Source: Avena insularis (Eukaryota > Streptophyta > Magnoliopsida > Poales > Poaceae). From it: a DNA stretch of 64,000 nucleotides. Positions 24,180-35,214 of the stretch are shown here, piece after piece; the stretch's first letter is position 1; the number at the start of each line of letters is the position of its first letter. The DNA is taken from contig CM042687.1 in NCBI GenBank assembly GCA_023614405.1, positions 67,686,992-67,750,991 on the forward strand, given 5' to 3'. The notes under the pieces were generated by a model. It searched no databases and was not told the DNA's origin. It saw only the letters and a program-made list of their open reading frames with translations. Both the position numbers and the translations under genes were made by a program.

Positions 24180-25935
24180 GCAAATTGCACTCTCGCGAAC
24201 CGGATGCGTGCGGGACGCCTACCCGACCAGCTCGGGAGACTCGCCTCGCCTCTCGCAATTTGCCCCTTGCGGACTCGCCACGCTCGTGGGTCCTCCCGCC
24301 GCGGACTCATCACCCTGGTGGATCCACCTTCCGCAGACTCGCCACGTCCGGCGACTCGTCCATCGTGGCCTCGCCACGTCCGGTGACTCGTCCATCACGG
24401 ACTCGCCATGCTACGGACCTTCTCCTAAACGCGGACTCGCTAGGCTCAGGAACTCGCCCGTTGCGGAGTCACATGCCACGTCGACTTCGCCATAGCGCGA
24501 CCTCTGTCCGCCGCGTCGACATCGCCATAGCGCTACCTCCGTCCGCCACGTCGACCCCGTGTCCGCCGCGCCGATTTCGCCATTGCGCGACCTCCGTCCA
24601 CCGCGTCGACCCTGTGTCCGCCGCGTCGACTTTGCCATAGCGCGACCTCCGTCCGCCGTGTCGACCCCGTGTCCGCCGCGTCGACTCTTTCCGGCTACGT
24701 CGAATGCGTATGCCGCGCATGCTAAGGGACCTTCATCGTCCGAGTCGCCAGAGAGGGTCGCATGCCACGCTGCATGGACTCACCACTGGGCGTCATTTCC
24801 CTCCGGGAAAAATCAATTCTCCTTTGTCAACCTTTGAAAGAGCGACTCGGAATGGCCAAGTAGTTCAGACGAGGACTCGCAAAACGAGCCTCGGATCGTC
24901 CATTAAAAACGCTAACCGAGAGCCATCATTGGAGTCGCCTCGCTCGACTGGCCTTCCGGGCCAAGACAAATGGCAGTGCTACACAAACAGCATCATGTCC
25001 TCCTCAACCTTAGACAACGCGACTCGCACGGCCAAGTACTGCGGACGGGGACTCGCAAAGCGAGCCTCGGATCGTCCAGAAAAAACGCCAAGTCGAGAGC
25101 CATCTTTGGAGTCGCCATGCGACTGGCCCCTGGGCCAAGACGAGAGAGTCGCTAACAAAACAGCGCAATCAACATCATCGCGGACTCGCAATCATCGCGC
25201 ACTCGCCACACTCGGGGACTCTCCCCTCGCGGACTCGCAATCATCGCGGACTCGCCACACTCGGGGACTCTCCCCTCGCGGACTCGCCACACTCGGGGAC
25301 TCTCCCCTCGTGGACTCGCCACACTTGGGGACTCTCCCCTCGCAGACTCGCTCGACCTCGCCACTCGCCATACTCGGCAGCAACCACTACTATTTTTAGA
25401 ATATGCATCTCTAAAGAGCCTCAAGTCACCTCTATAAGCCAACTCAAGCCTCGGGGACTACTCCTAGGCATACTGCGTGTACGCGTGGTTCCACGACCGC
25501 AGACTCGCCCCGCGTACTCAACGCGCTCGGGGACTCGCCACCGCGGACTCACGCCACAGATTAACACGCCGGACTCACCACGCGGACTCGCCACAGATTA
25601 ACACGCTCGGGGACTCGCCACCGCGGACTCGCCCTCGCGTACTCTCCATGCTGGGGGACTCGCCGCCGTGGACACTCACCCTTGCGTACTCAACGCGCTC
25701 GAGGACTCGCCACCATGGACTCGCCCTCGCGTACTCAACACGCTCGGGGACTCGCCACCGCAGACTAGCCCTCGCATACTCAATGCGCTCGGGGACTCGG
25801 CGTGCTACAGACAACGCCACTCGCCGGTCGCCCAACCCCGCCACTTGGCGCGCTCGGGGACTCGGCACTCGCCGGTCGCTCGACCTCGTCACTCGCCACG
25901 CTCGGGGACTCGCCAAGCTCCATGTTCGGGGACTC
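24180..25935 (+). repeat. GGACTCGCC minisatellite in the interior of the exon-1 insertion
   Basis: Variants of CGGACTCGCCACG recur through 24210-24480 and of CCGCGTCGAC through 24500-24690. A clean 32-bp unit occurs at 25245-25276, 25277-25308 and 25309-25340 (the first two identical). A longer unit of roughly 45 bp containing CTCGGGGACTCGCCACCG repeats through 25500-25930. The long open frames here (e.g. 24704-25399 and 25477-26310) are repeats read through in a GC-rich tract and have no domain similarity. Confidence 0.88.
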
Positions 25936-26119
25936 GCCGCAACTGGCGGCTTCACCGACACCCTGCGTGTTTCGCCAACTGGCTCACGCCAACCGCCTCC
26001 CGCTTCACGGTTCTTTTCTCTGTTCAGGAGCTCGTCACTGATTCGCCACGACCCATCGTCAACACTCTCGGCGCCCTGCCTCAAGCCCGCGTCGAATCGG
26101 CAACGCGCTCGGGGACTAC

Positions 26120-26592
26120 TGATGGGGGAATACCAATCGGGGTATACCCACGAAGCGGATTCGCCAGTTGGATCGAGCCGACTGAAACCTAGCCCTGAGC
26201 GGGTCGACTCGCCTAATACGGCGACTAGCGCATGCTGCACCCAGGCGACTGGCGCCGACTGGAGGCCCAAGACGGCGACTCGTATACAAAGCCCACCAAC
26301 ACACTTGTAAACCCTAACTGGCTGCATATATAAAGCCACTAGGGGCACCCCCCACGGGGCATCGTCTCCCACATCATATTAGATCTAGTCTCTACCTCCG
26401 CCCTACGGCGGCTCCCTTGTAAACCAATCTAGGATCATATACTGGATTGATAGTAGGACGTAGCGATCCTCCACCAAGGGGACGTGAACCTGGGTACATC
26501 GTGTGCCAATCTCGCTCCCAGATTCTCCTACGTCGCCTTGCTCCCTCTACGAAGCTACCCCCAGTAGCATCTGCCGTGCAATACCACGAACA
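26120..26592 (+). repeat. right LTR of the exon-1 insertion
   Basis: It begins TGATGGGGGAATACC after GGGGACTAC (26111-26119, the likely polypurine tract) and ends CACGAACA at 26592. The next bases, AGATC, are the right TSD and at the same time codons 3-4 of the interrupted gene. Confidence 0.9.
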
Positions 26593-27059
26593 AGATCGGT
26601 GGTCGGAAAGGTAGCGAATGTCGTCGATAAGGAGGCATCAAAGGTCCTCGTCGAGCAGGAAGCAGTGAAGGTCGACGAGGAAGAAGCAGCGGTTGCAGAT
26701 CCGGTGGTGCATCAGTTCTTCTATGATTTCAGCGAAGACAACAAGGATGAACCCACTGATCCATTTGCATTCGAGACTGAGGTCAACGACGAAGAATCGG
26801 AGGTTAGATCTGAAATACTTTGAATGTAGAGTTTACTGTTCATATTTTGATGGGGTTTTATGATTTTTTGGAGTTTGATTATGCTTATATCTGCCCTATT
26901 AGTTCTATATGTGCACATATTTTGTAGTTTGTTTTGGTCTTCCCCTAGTACGTAGTTCTATGCGCACATCATCTAGTTTGCTTTCATCTGCCACTAGTAG
27001 TACTTCTAGACCCTTATTTTGTAGTTTGATCTGTACCAACGTACGTACTAGTGCTATAT

Positions 27060-30000
27060 TGTCACATCCTAAAATTTTCAAAATTTTGAAATGTGAAAAA
27101 TAAACAAACAAAATAAACTATTGTTGAAATTTAGGGTGAAAAGAAACTTTTTAATTCCAAATGGAAACTTAAAAACCCATATCTTGAATAAATTTGAATA
27201 AAGTTTGAATCCAACTAAATTCAAATCAAGTGAAATGCATTCTTCATAAATGCATCTTGAAATATAAACACTTGGAAAATAAACCAAAACTCTAAAACCC
27301 TAATGGAGGAAAATCGTTTCAAAAGATATCCCTAAGATTATGGATTTGATCCATATAAAAATTTGTCAACAAATATTTATAAATGATCAAGAATGACAAA
27401 TGGAAATATTATAAAAACATAGAAATTGATTTCATTCAATTTGCAACCATAGATAAAATCTTATGAATTTAGTAAGATAAGGAAATTGAATTTCCAAAGA
27501 TAAATAATGCTCCTATCTAAAATCCATACCAAATGGTGATCAAATTAATCCTAAAGGGATTTAAAAAGATAAACAAATATTAAGTAAAATTATAAAAGTT
27601 GGAATCACCATTTTTGGATCTTTAAATGAAAATATATGGATTTTATAAGCAAAGAAAAAAAGGACTATTTTAAAAAAGCCAAATTATAACTTGGCCAAGC
27701 AAATAAAATAAAATATTTTTGTTTAGTAAAAAAGAGTAAAGGATTATTTAAATAAAATCATAAGGATTTATTAATATCCATTTTTATTTAAGTAAAGACT
27801 TTTACCAATTTAAATGAACATTAAAACTTATTAAAGTATTTAAATTATAATTCAAAGTGAATCATTTAACACCCTTTTAAATAAATAAAACCTACTGAAA
27901 AGGTTTGGTGAAATTTTGATTTCAAATAAGGGTTTGAAAATTTTAATTAAATATTATTTGATTAATGACAAATGATTATTTTAATAAAGAATAAAACCAT
28001 AAGAAGAATAAAATAATTTATCCTAAAATGGTATTTAAAATACATGTTTAGACAGTATGGAAAGATACTGAAAACATTTGAAAAAGGTTTGAATTCAAAC
28101 AAGGTTTGAAATTATTTGAATAAAATCAATTGGGAAAAAGAAAAAGAAACAGGAAAAGAAAAAATAAAAGAACCCAACCCAGCCCAACTAACCTATCTGG
28201 CCCAGCAACCAGCCCACTCCCTCTCCCACAGGAAAACGGTTCGCACCCAGACTCCCACCCACGCAGACCCTGACCGCTGGACCCCACTCCCTCTTTCTCT
28301 CTCACGCTGACAGAGCAGTCCCACTTGCCAGACCATCTTCCCCACCCGTGACCACTTCTCCCCAAACCTCGTCGACGTTACAAACTTGATTCCGCGGGCT
28401 TAATTCCCCTTAACGCAATGACCATTACTCGCAGGAATCACGCCATTTAATCGCACCACCCTCCTCTCTCTTTTCCCCCAGGCGCCCCACACTCATTGCC
28501 CAGAGGCTGCTCGGAATTCTTGCAGCAGCACCTCTGTCTCCGACGAGCATCCGCGGCGATTCTGGCCAGCCCACGCCCCTTGCTCCCTGGCGCATACGAG
28601 CATACTCCCTATTTCCCGCGATCTCCCGATGTCTCCTGCTCAGCCGCGATGCTCAGTGATCGTCAAACGCTAACGCTTAAGCACCGCCGTCGTCTATTTC
28701 CACTCCAGCGAGTTCCCCAGCCTCGTCTTCAACAATGTCTAAGCGCACCCGATGATTCCACGAACTCTGGCGAGCGATTCGAGCCAGCACCATGCGCCCC
28801 TCCATCGATAGAGACCACCTTGAGCATCCACTCGCCATGGCGATCTTGGTGAGCCCCTCCCCTATCTCTTTTGCTTCCTACATCGCCAGCACCACCCTCG
28901 TCTGAGCGTGCCGCCGCCACTCGCCGCCGCTAGCGCCGCCAGTAAATGGCCAGTGACTGTGAGCCGTAGGATTTTGATCTAATGCACATGATAGAAACTT
29001 AAACGAAGAGGTATGTTTTGATCTGAATCATGCGATGCAACTTAGATCCAATGCACCATGTAGGCTGATCCGTGCGAACCGGTACCGACGAATCAAAACA
29101 CGACGCGTGGCCTAGGGTTTGTTTTAAAACCAGAATTTGCTCTATTAGATATGTGAATTTGTAAATTGCATAACTTTAAATCTACATGTCCAAATTTTGC
29201 AAATTTTATATCAATGGAATCAGCAAAGCAAGTACTTTCAAACCATGCACGTTTTTTAATGAATTGCTTATGGTAAAATAGTTGTTTTTGCAGAAACTTG
29301 TGTAGGCATATTTAGAACATAAAATTTATTCTAGAAATGTTTTTAGGATAAAATCTTTGGCAAATGGTTTGTTTTGAACCTACTGACCATAGAAACCAAC
29401 TTGTGGATTCAAAAACATATTTTGTGAAGTTAAAGAATAAATCTTTGAATTAGAACATTTCTAGTCAAATAAAAATATTGTTTATGCGTTAAAAATGCTT
29501 TTTGAGTAAAACCTTTGGAAAATGATTAGATTTAAACTCTCTGACCCTAAACACCAAGTTTTGAGATTTAAAAAAAAATATTTGATGAACCCTATAAAAT
29601 TATTACTTTGCTAAAAGGCATTTCCAACAACATAAAATATTATTTTGGTATAAAAAGGTTTATAGATAAAACCTTCTGCAAATGGTTTTTAATGTTAAAC
29701 ACTCGACCTTGAAACACTAACATTTGTGTTTAATAATATCTTTGTCAAACACTAGGAATTATTACCTTGATTTCAATCATTTCTAACAGAACAAAAATGA
29801 TTTAAAGTAGCCATTTTACTAACTTGTTTCCAAATGGCTTTACCACTTTTATAAATGACCAATAGGTGTTTTATAATGTTTATAACCTATAGAAACCACT
29901 TTTCCAAATAAAACAATCTTTGGCATGCTTGCATGCATTGCTTTGTTTTTATTATTCTATTTGATGATTGCTTGAATGGTAGATTGAATATTTGCTTGCT

Positions 30001-31293
30001 TGATTGAATTGTAGTGAAATTTGAAGAGTGTGACTATTACAAGATCAAGGAGTAAACTTATAATTCTCTACCAAAAAGGCAAGTGGTGCTACATACTTTT
30101 GTCCCATTATTTTCACTATGCATTAGTGATATTTCTAAGTAGGACTTGCATGGAATTTTTGCTAAGTATAAACTATGCCATGGGAAATCCTAGTAGATGA
30201 AACCTTAGTAGAATTTTCCTAAGTTAAGATTCCTATTACTATCATGCTTAGCTTAGCTAGTAAAAAGAAGGGTGGATTATATTCATGCTCTGGAATATTT
30301 CTAAGTCAAGGACTTGTGTTTTGTTTAATAAAACAACTAAGTGAATGAATCACCTAGGTGGAAAGGGACTTGCTTGGTGGTTTTTGGTTGAGTGGTTAGA
30401 CAAGGCCCATTTCTATGGTTTACCTTGTGTATCTCACTTGTGGAATGCCACCCAGGAACAAAGAGATTTGAGATGTCAAATGTTGAGAAGCTTCAAGTGC
30501 AACCACTTGGAATTATGGGCTCTGCCTGGATCATATAAGTTGCAATAACTTAGCCAAATGGACAGTTGGTGGTAGGGAATGATAGGTTGGAGCGCGTCCA
30601 TTCTGATCTAAGGGAAGGCTTCTGAAAGATCTTGTCTTGGTGAAAATCAAGTCTTGTGGGGAAAGGGCACCACCTCTGTAGAGTGTAAAATCTAAGTACT
30701 TAGCCATGTCCCTGGCAAAGAACAATTTGAGCATCAAGACATGGAAGCTATCAAGAATCTCCTCCTCCCAATTTCTAAGTTAAAAACTTGTGGTTGAACA
30801 AGGGTTAAAGGATCTTCAATCAATGATTGGTAGATGCCTTGGGTGATTTTGACAAACAAAAAATTAGTGTTTTCACATTATAAGAAAAAATTTATTTTGA
30901 GAAAAGCAAGCCTAAGCTCCACCTAGCCAGATGCATATAGATGATAGATACCACTATACTACCCTAGTATCACTTGCCAATACAATTCAAATGTATTGAC
31001 CCTGGTGGCTGTAACTTATTATGTTGCAGGTTTGTTTGATGTTAGTAAAGTGTGTTGATTAGGATTACAAGTCTACAACCAACATGATTGCCTGTGGCAC
31101 TTTGAAGATGAAGGACTCCATGCTATAGTTATTCCTGGTTATAAAGTTGTATTATTTTATTCTTGGTTATAAAGTTGTATTATGACCTTTGTTTCTTGAT
31201 ATTACATCTTAACTGGGGATGCTAGCTATTGATCCAGGAACTAGCATTGTAAACATAGGAATCTCTATCTTATTAAAGGTTGGGACCTCTACA
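27060..31293 (+). mobile_element. solo LTR B (4234 bp), TSD TATAT
   Basis: It starts TGTCACATCCTAAAATTTTC and ends GGGACCTCTACA. TSDs TATAT at 27055-27059 and 31294-31298 are identical. It is colinear with solo LTR A (e.g. 'ggttggagcgcgtcc', 'gcttagcttagcta') with many differences. A GC-rich block is at about 28200-28950. No interior or primer site remains. Confidence 0.93.
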
Positions 31294-31723
31294 TATATTT
31301 TATATGGAGTTCAGATATTAGGTTGAGTTCATATTGTCCAATGTAGTTTGATTTGCACGATAGAAGGCATATATATACTTATCATACAAGCTCCTGATTA
31401 TACAATAACTGAAATTTAACATTTCGTAACTGAAAGTCCATGGAGTTCAGAAGTAAGGTTCGGAGATTTAACACGTTAATTTTTGGTTTTAATTTGTTCA
31501 AGTGGAGTAACATATATATATATATATTAAATAATAGATCGTCTGATCTCTGTTATAGTAAGTTGTGTATGTATCTAAATAGATGCATTCAAATGATACA
31601 TGTGTATGATGTGTTGTCCATTTATAGTGAGTATTTAGGAACCAAAAATTCCTAAATTCCTAATTAACCGAGTATATTTATTTAGGACTAACACATTTGT
31701 TATTGTTCAAACTGAATAAACTA

Positions 31724-31848
31724 CTCCCTCCGATCCGTATATTAATTGCCTCATCTTTATCTAGATTCGTACGAATCTAGTCTAGTATTTAGACTAGATG
31801 TATTCGTATCTAGAAAAAGTTGAGTCCATTTATATGAACTAGAGGGAG
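31724..31848. mobile_element. Stowaway (Tc1/Mariner) MITE, 125 bp
   Basis: Terminal inverted repeats begin CTCCCTCC at the left and end GAGGGAG at the right, flanked by TA on both sides (31722-31723 and 31849-31850). The interior is strongly self-complementary around 'acgaatctagtctag...ctagatgtattcgt', so it can fold into a hairpin. No coding capacity. Confidence 0.92.
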
Positions 31849-31898
31849 TAGTTGTTAGTTTGTTGTACCAATACTGATAAGATGCATGGAAAGAATTA

Positions 31899-32027
31899 CT
31901 CCATGTTTCCTAAAAAAGGATGTCTCAAAGATTTGTTGTAAAATTTCGATATATCTATACACTAAAACGTGTATATTCATTCAAATTTGAAAAACAATTG
32001 TGAAATGTTTTTTTACTATGGAGGGAG
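31899..32027. mobile_element. Stowaway MITE, 129 bp (Thalos-like)
   Basis: The ends are CTCCATGTTTCC and ATGGAGGGAG, with TA target sites at 31897-31898 and 32028-32029. The interior (GGATGTCTCAAAGATT, then CACTAAAACGTGTATATTC) resembles the Thalos-type Stowaway MITEs common in Triticeae. It lies 50 bp from the previous MITE. Confidence 0.87.
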
Positions 32028-32228
32028 TATGATTTTACATAACACTCACATGTGCATGCAAAAAATCTATGTTAATGGTCTAGTTTTGTTCAAAACTGGT
32101 TCAACTTGTGCACACACATGCTATGATTAATCTCTCGACAAAGCCTCATCCTAGCTTGGCCTCATGGTTTTATGGTGTAGTAACAAATTTTATTCACCGA
32201 CTTCTTATCTCTGCTTGCTAATTCGTAG

Positions 32229-32549
32229 GAAGCAGATAACGATGTTGGTGAATGCATGTCTTCCAGGCACGCAAAAATCCGGCACATCCTGAAGCAGATG
32301 AGGAATGTGAGGTTTCGCTTCCACCGAGCTCTCGGCAGGTACAAGTGCCCCTTCTGTACCAGTATGATTGCGGAAGATTTTAACAACATCGTGCAGCATG
32401 CCAGGGGCATTTCCTAGGGAGGACAATGGCATCCGGATTATGTGAAGGCAAAGCACGCTGCCTTCTTGGTGTATCTGAGCAAGTATGCCAACCTTGGTGC
32501 AATCGCTCTGTGGCCTGTTCCCAGGAGGAGCAGAAGGCGCTCTAACTAG
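32229..32549 (+). pseudogene. split host gene, exon 2 (zf-XS-like zinc finger, premature stop)
   Basis: From the acceptor at 32228 the frame reads EADNDVGECMSSRHAKIRH and then a segment with YKCPFC, IVQHARG and KAKHAAFLVYL. The pattern C-x2-C-x13-H-x18-H and surrounding residues resemble the zf-XS zinc finger found beside XS domains in SGS3/FDM-type plant RNA-silencing proteins. An in-frame TAG at 32415-32417 falls between the two histidines, so the last metal ligand would be lost. The frame stays open afterwards to a second TAG at 32547-32549 with a basic end (RRSRRRSN). No XS or coiled-coil domain follows. Membership in the SGS3 family is inference from the finger alone. Confidence 0.68.
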
Positions 32550-33025
32550 CTCCCTCTTCATACTGCCTGTCGCCGCCTCCTATTGCCCGTCGCTGCCCCA
32601 TGTTGCCTCTGCTTCCTCCTGGGATATATTATTGTTGGTTCTGTAATTAAGTACTACCAGTACAATTATATCTAAGTAACATGTGGTGGTTGTGATAGAA
32701 CCTATTTAACTAGTACCTATATATATGATCAACACCTTTAAGTAGGTAATTTCAGTTATGATTGTTCCTGGTTGCACATATTTTCTTTTTTCCAAATTTT
32801 AGTGTGAATCTTTGAGAAACACACATGATTGTTCCTGGTTTTGCAACAATATATAAATTCAAAGCCATGGTTGTTCCTGGTTGCAACATGTCTGAAATCA
32901 ACCTAAGATAAATACACACAATAATTTCTTGCAACCTTGATTTTTCCTAGTTGCAACAAGTTTTGTACAACAAATAAAAGACATAATTCTCATGAATACC
33001 GAAGACAACCATTTCTTCTCAGTTA
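32550..33025 (+). other. 3' flank of the split gene, with a four-fold short repeat
   Basis: A pyrimidine-rich stretch follows the stop (GCCTCTGCTTCCTCC near 32605) and then AT-rich DNA. The phrase ATGATTGTTCCTGGTTGCA recurs in varied form at about 32758, 32825, 32867 and 32937. I see no gene here; it probably contains 3' untranslated sequence of this gene and of the minus-strand neighbour. Confidence 0.5.
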
Positions 33026-33819
33026 CTAATGATCATTTCTCATCTCATAAGTTCTGATAGTTAGCATAAAACTCAATTCAAAGCCAAGAGAAGAGTACAT
33101 CAATAACTCACCATTATATCCACAATTTCCAACAACAAAGATAAGAACACATCCTAAAGTCACTTCCACACTAAGCATCATCATGAACCAAACATGCTTG
33201 CATTCCATTTCTTTTCTCATTTTCTTCAACATTAATTTAAATAACTTCAGATTTGTGTCTCTATCTACCAGTCTCAGCTGAAGAAACATCTTATCATCTA
33301 CCTTCTTACATAGCTGGGAAAGGATTCTGTACATCTATGTTGGCCATGGGTTGTCCATCCAGTAAACAAGAAACAACACACCTCATCTGGACAGCCTACA
33401 AATTTTCTACCAATGTCTGCACCATAGGAGGCAACCTTCCTAGCAGGAACATGGTTGCACTCGCATATCCTACTAGGATCTAGCTCCTTACCACCAATCT
33501 CTTGATCTATGATGGAAATTGGCAGCTCACCATCGATTCCAACCCAACTCTGTAGAACAAGTGAGGCAAATCTTAAATTCCCCCAAACCACTAGAACCGC
33601 AGCAAGAATAGATTCAGGTAGGAAGACCGAATGTACCTGGTCCACAATGTCGTCCTCTCCTTTTGGCGCACATCCCCATGCTATCCCTCTTCCTCCACTA
33701 CGGCAGCCGAGATGCAACAGCGACGGCGATGGAGTTGCACCGGAGATGACGTGGTCTGGTGCAGTCTGGTGCCATGTGGTGCGGTCGGGGCCACTAGTCA
33801 GCTCCATCATGGTCCCCAC
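33026..33819 (-). pseudogene. GRF-type zinc-finger protein pseudogene
   Basis: Reading leftwards from ATG at 33819, exon 1 ends GACCAG|GTACAT (intron 33550-33636, 87 bp, ending CTACAG) and exon 2 continues in phase. The zinc finger reads ICECNHVPARKV, then GRKFVGCP. The conserved next part (VYWMDNPWP) is only readable in another frame, and a TAG precedes MYRILSQLCKKVDDK. The frame from 33334 then holds a predicted coiled coil (LFKLMLKKMRKEMECK) and a hydrophobic segment suggesting one membrane span (TLGCVLIFVVGN). GRF fingers bind nucleic acid; small GRF proteins with a C-terminal hydrophobic segment are abundant in grasses. The frameshift and stop make this copy a pseudogene. Confidence 0.72.
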
Positions 33820-34902
33820 TTCTCATTGGGTGATACGGGTCCTTTAGTCGCTTTCCCTTCCCTAGTCCCCACCTCGACCAAATCCACTCACCTCCGGATC
33901 CCATCACTGGGAAAACCCTCTCCGGCGACAGTGAAATCCCCTCCCCTTGCTAGCAACAACCAAATCCCCTCGCCTCACCGGCGTCATGTAAGGTTCGTTT
34001 CATGTAAAACAAAAAATTTCTACTACAAGAACACACAAAACCAAGATCTAATCTATGGACAATCCAAGATCTAATCTACGAGATAGGTTCAATGAGATTG
34101 TAGAGAACTAACTACTAGGAAAAGGGCTATAGGTAATCCGCACATCCGTGTGGCTCACATGGTTGAAGTGCCCCACGGGTAAAATAGGCGTGGCTCACCT
34201 GTGGGTAGTGCGCATGGGGTATGTGGCTCACTAGTAACTAGAACAACCGTGGCGCACATGGGGTATGTGCGCCATAGATATGTATGGGCCAGGGGGCCGC
34301 CAGCCGCATGCCACGTACCCGTAGAGCACATGGGGTAGGTGCGCTACGGTTGTGGCAAGTTATGTGGCGCACTATGCCATGTGTGCCACGGATGTATAAA
34401 CTTAGTAGTAGGACACCTTGCCAACCTTGCCCTAGTGCCCTACGCCTAACTATCCTGCACCAACTCCACCCCCCCTCGTGGATTGCCTTTTTAGGATTTG
34501 CAAAAAATAAAAGAAAATGATAAACACTTCAAAACATTAAATCCTTTCATATTTAGGTAGGTAATGTGGTATAGCTTCTAGTAAAATTAACAAACATGAG
34601 TTTCGACTTTATTTGCAAAAAAATTCATGCCACGGTGAAAAGGCCGTAACGTTTGCATACGATATCGAAAAAAATCGTACAATATACCAATATGACGAGA
34701 ATGAGATTTCGCATCTGCTCGCAACGACCTTTGGTTGTTTAGCGATTTTTTATATTTTCAAAATTCGAAAAGAGTAAAAAGTTACGTCAAAAGACCGTTT
34801 TTCCTGCAAAAAAAATAGAGGGCGACTTACCCGTAGCGCACCACCACCTAGTGCGCCACGGATAAGCTTGGGCGGGATTAAAATTTCTAATCCTCACCCC
34901 GC

Positions 34903-35214
34903 CCACCTACCTTTCCCTTCCCCCTTTTCCCTCCCCCTTTCCCCTCTTCCTTTTCCTTTCCCTTCTCCTTCTTCCTTCTTCCTTCTCCTTCTTCCTTCTC
35001 CTTCTCCTTCTTCCTTCTCCTCCTTCCCCTTCTCATCTCCTTGCAGTGACGGCGCGACGACGGCCTCCTCCTCTCCTTGCAGTGATGGTGGTGGTGCGGC
35101 GGCGCAATGGCGGCCTCCTCCTCTCCTTGCAGCGACGGCGGCATCCGACCTCCCTTCCTCCCTCTCTTCCTCCATCTCTTCCTTCCTCCCTCTCTTCCTC
35201 CATCTCTTCCTTCC
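34903..35214 (+). repeat. pyrimidine microsatellite (CTTCC/CTCC-rich)
   Basis: This is a strand-biased C/T tract (TTCCCTTCCCCCTTTTCCC, CTTCTTCCTTCTCC) with a short GC-rich interruption at 35045-35150. It resumes as CTCTTCCTCC after LARD B at 43784-43870. LARD B inserted into this tract; its TSD CTTCC is one repeat motif. Lysine- or serine-rich frames across it are not genes. Confidence 0.88.

Larger units (their letters stand above)
22642..26592 (+). mobile_element. non-autonomous LTR retrotransposon inside exon 1
   Basis: The element has LTRs of 465 bp (22642-23106) and 473 bp (26120-26592), both starting TGATGGGGGAATACC and ending in CA. A primer-site-like sequence follows the left LTR and a purine-rich GGGGACTAC precedes the right one. 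TSDs are AGAAC and AGATC, one mismatch. The 3-kb interior has no gag or pol similarity; its 3' half is a degenerate GGACTCGCC minisatellite. It must have been mobilised by proteins from elsewhere. Confidence 0.88.
22631..26802 (+). pseudogene. split host gene, exon 1 (acidic N-terminus of zf-XS-like protein)
   Basis: ATG at 22631 starts M-K and is cut in the third codon by an LTR element (22642-26592). The reading frame resumes at 26593 inside the right TSD, in phase, and runs 70 codons to 26802. The TSD copies are AGAAC (22637-22641) and AGATC (26593-26597). The encoded segment is hydrophilic and acidic (KVDEEEAAVADP, then FFYDFSEDNKDEP, NDEESE). The exon ends GAG|GTTAGA, a usable 5' splice site in phase 0; without splicing a TGA follows at 26821-26823. 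Downstream DNA turns T-rich, as in plant introns. Exon 2 at 32229 continues in the same phase. The gene as it stands cannot give a normal product from this ATG. Confidence 0.72.
26803..32228 (+). other. intron of the split gene, enlarged by insertions
   Basis: Boundaries are GAG|GTTAGA at 26803 and a pyrimidine-rich stretch ending TTCGTAG|GAAGC at 32228. The 5.4-kb span contains solo LTR B (27060-31293) and two Stowaway MITEs (31724-31848, 31899-32027). Without them and their duplicated sites the intron would be about 0.9 kb of T-rich DNA. The phase-0 continuity of both flanking exons is the main support; no transcript evidence is available. Confidence 0.6.

Noticed and set aside
25200..25340. 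CRISPR-like regular repeats
   Set aside because: The 32-bp units are directly adjacent, without unique spacers, in a eukaryotic retrotransposon.
24704..26372. Frames of 231-277 codons in the exon-1 insertion
   Set aside because: They are read-through of a GC-rich minisatellite on both strands, with low-complexity protein and no homology pattern.
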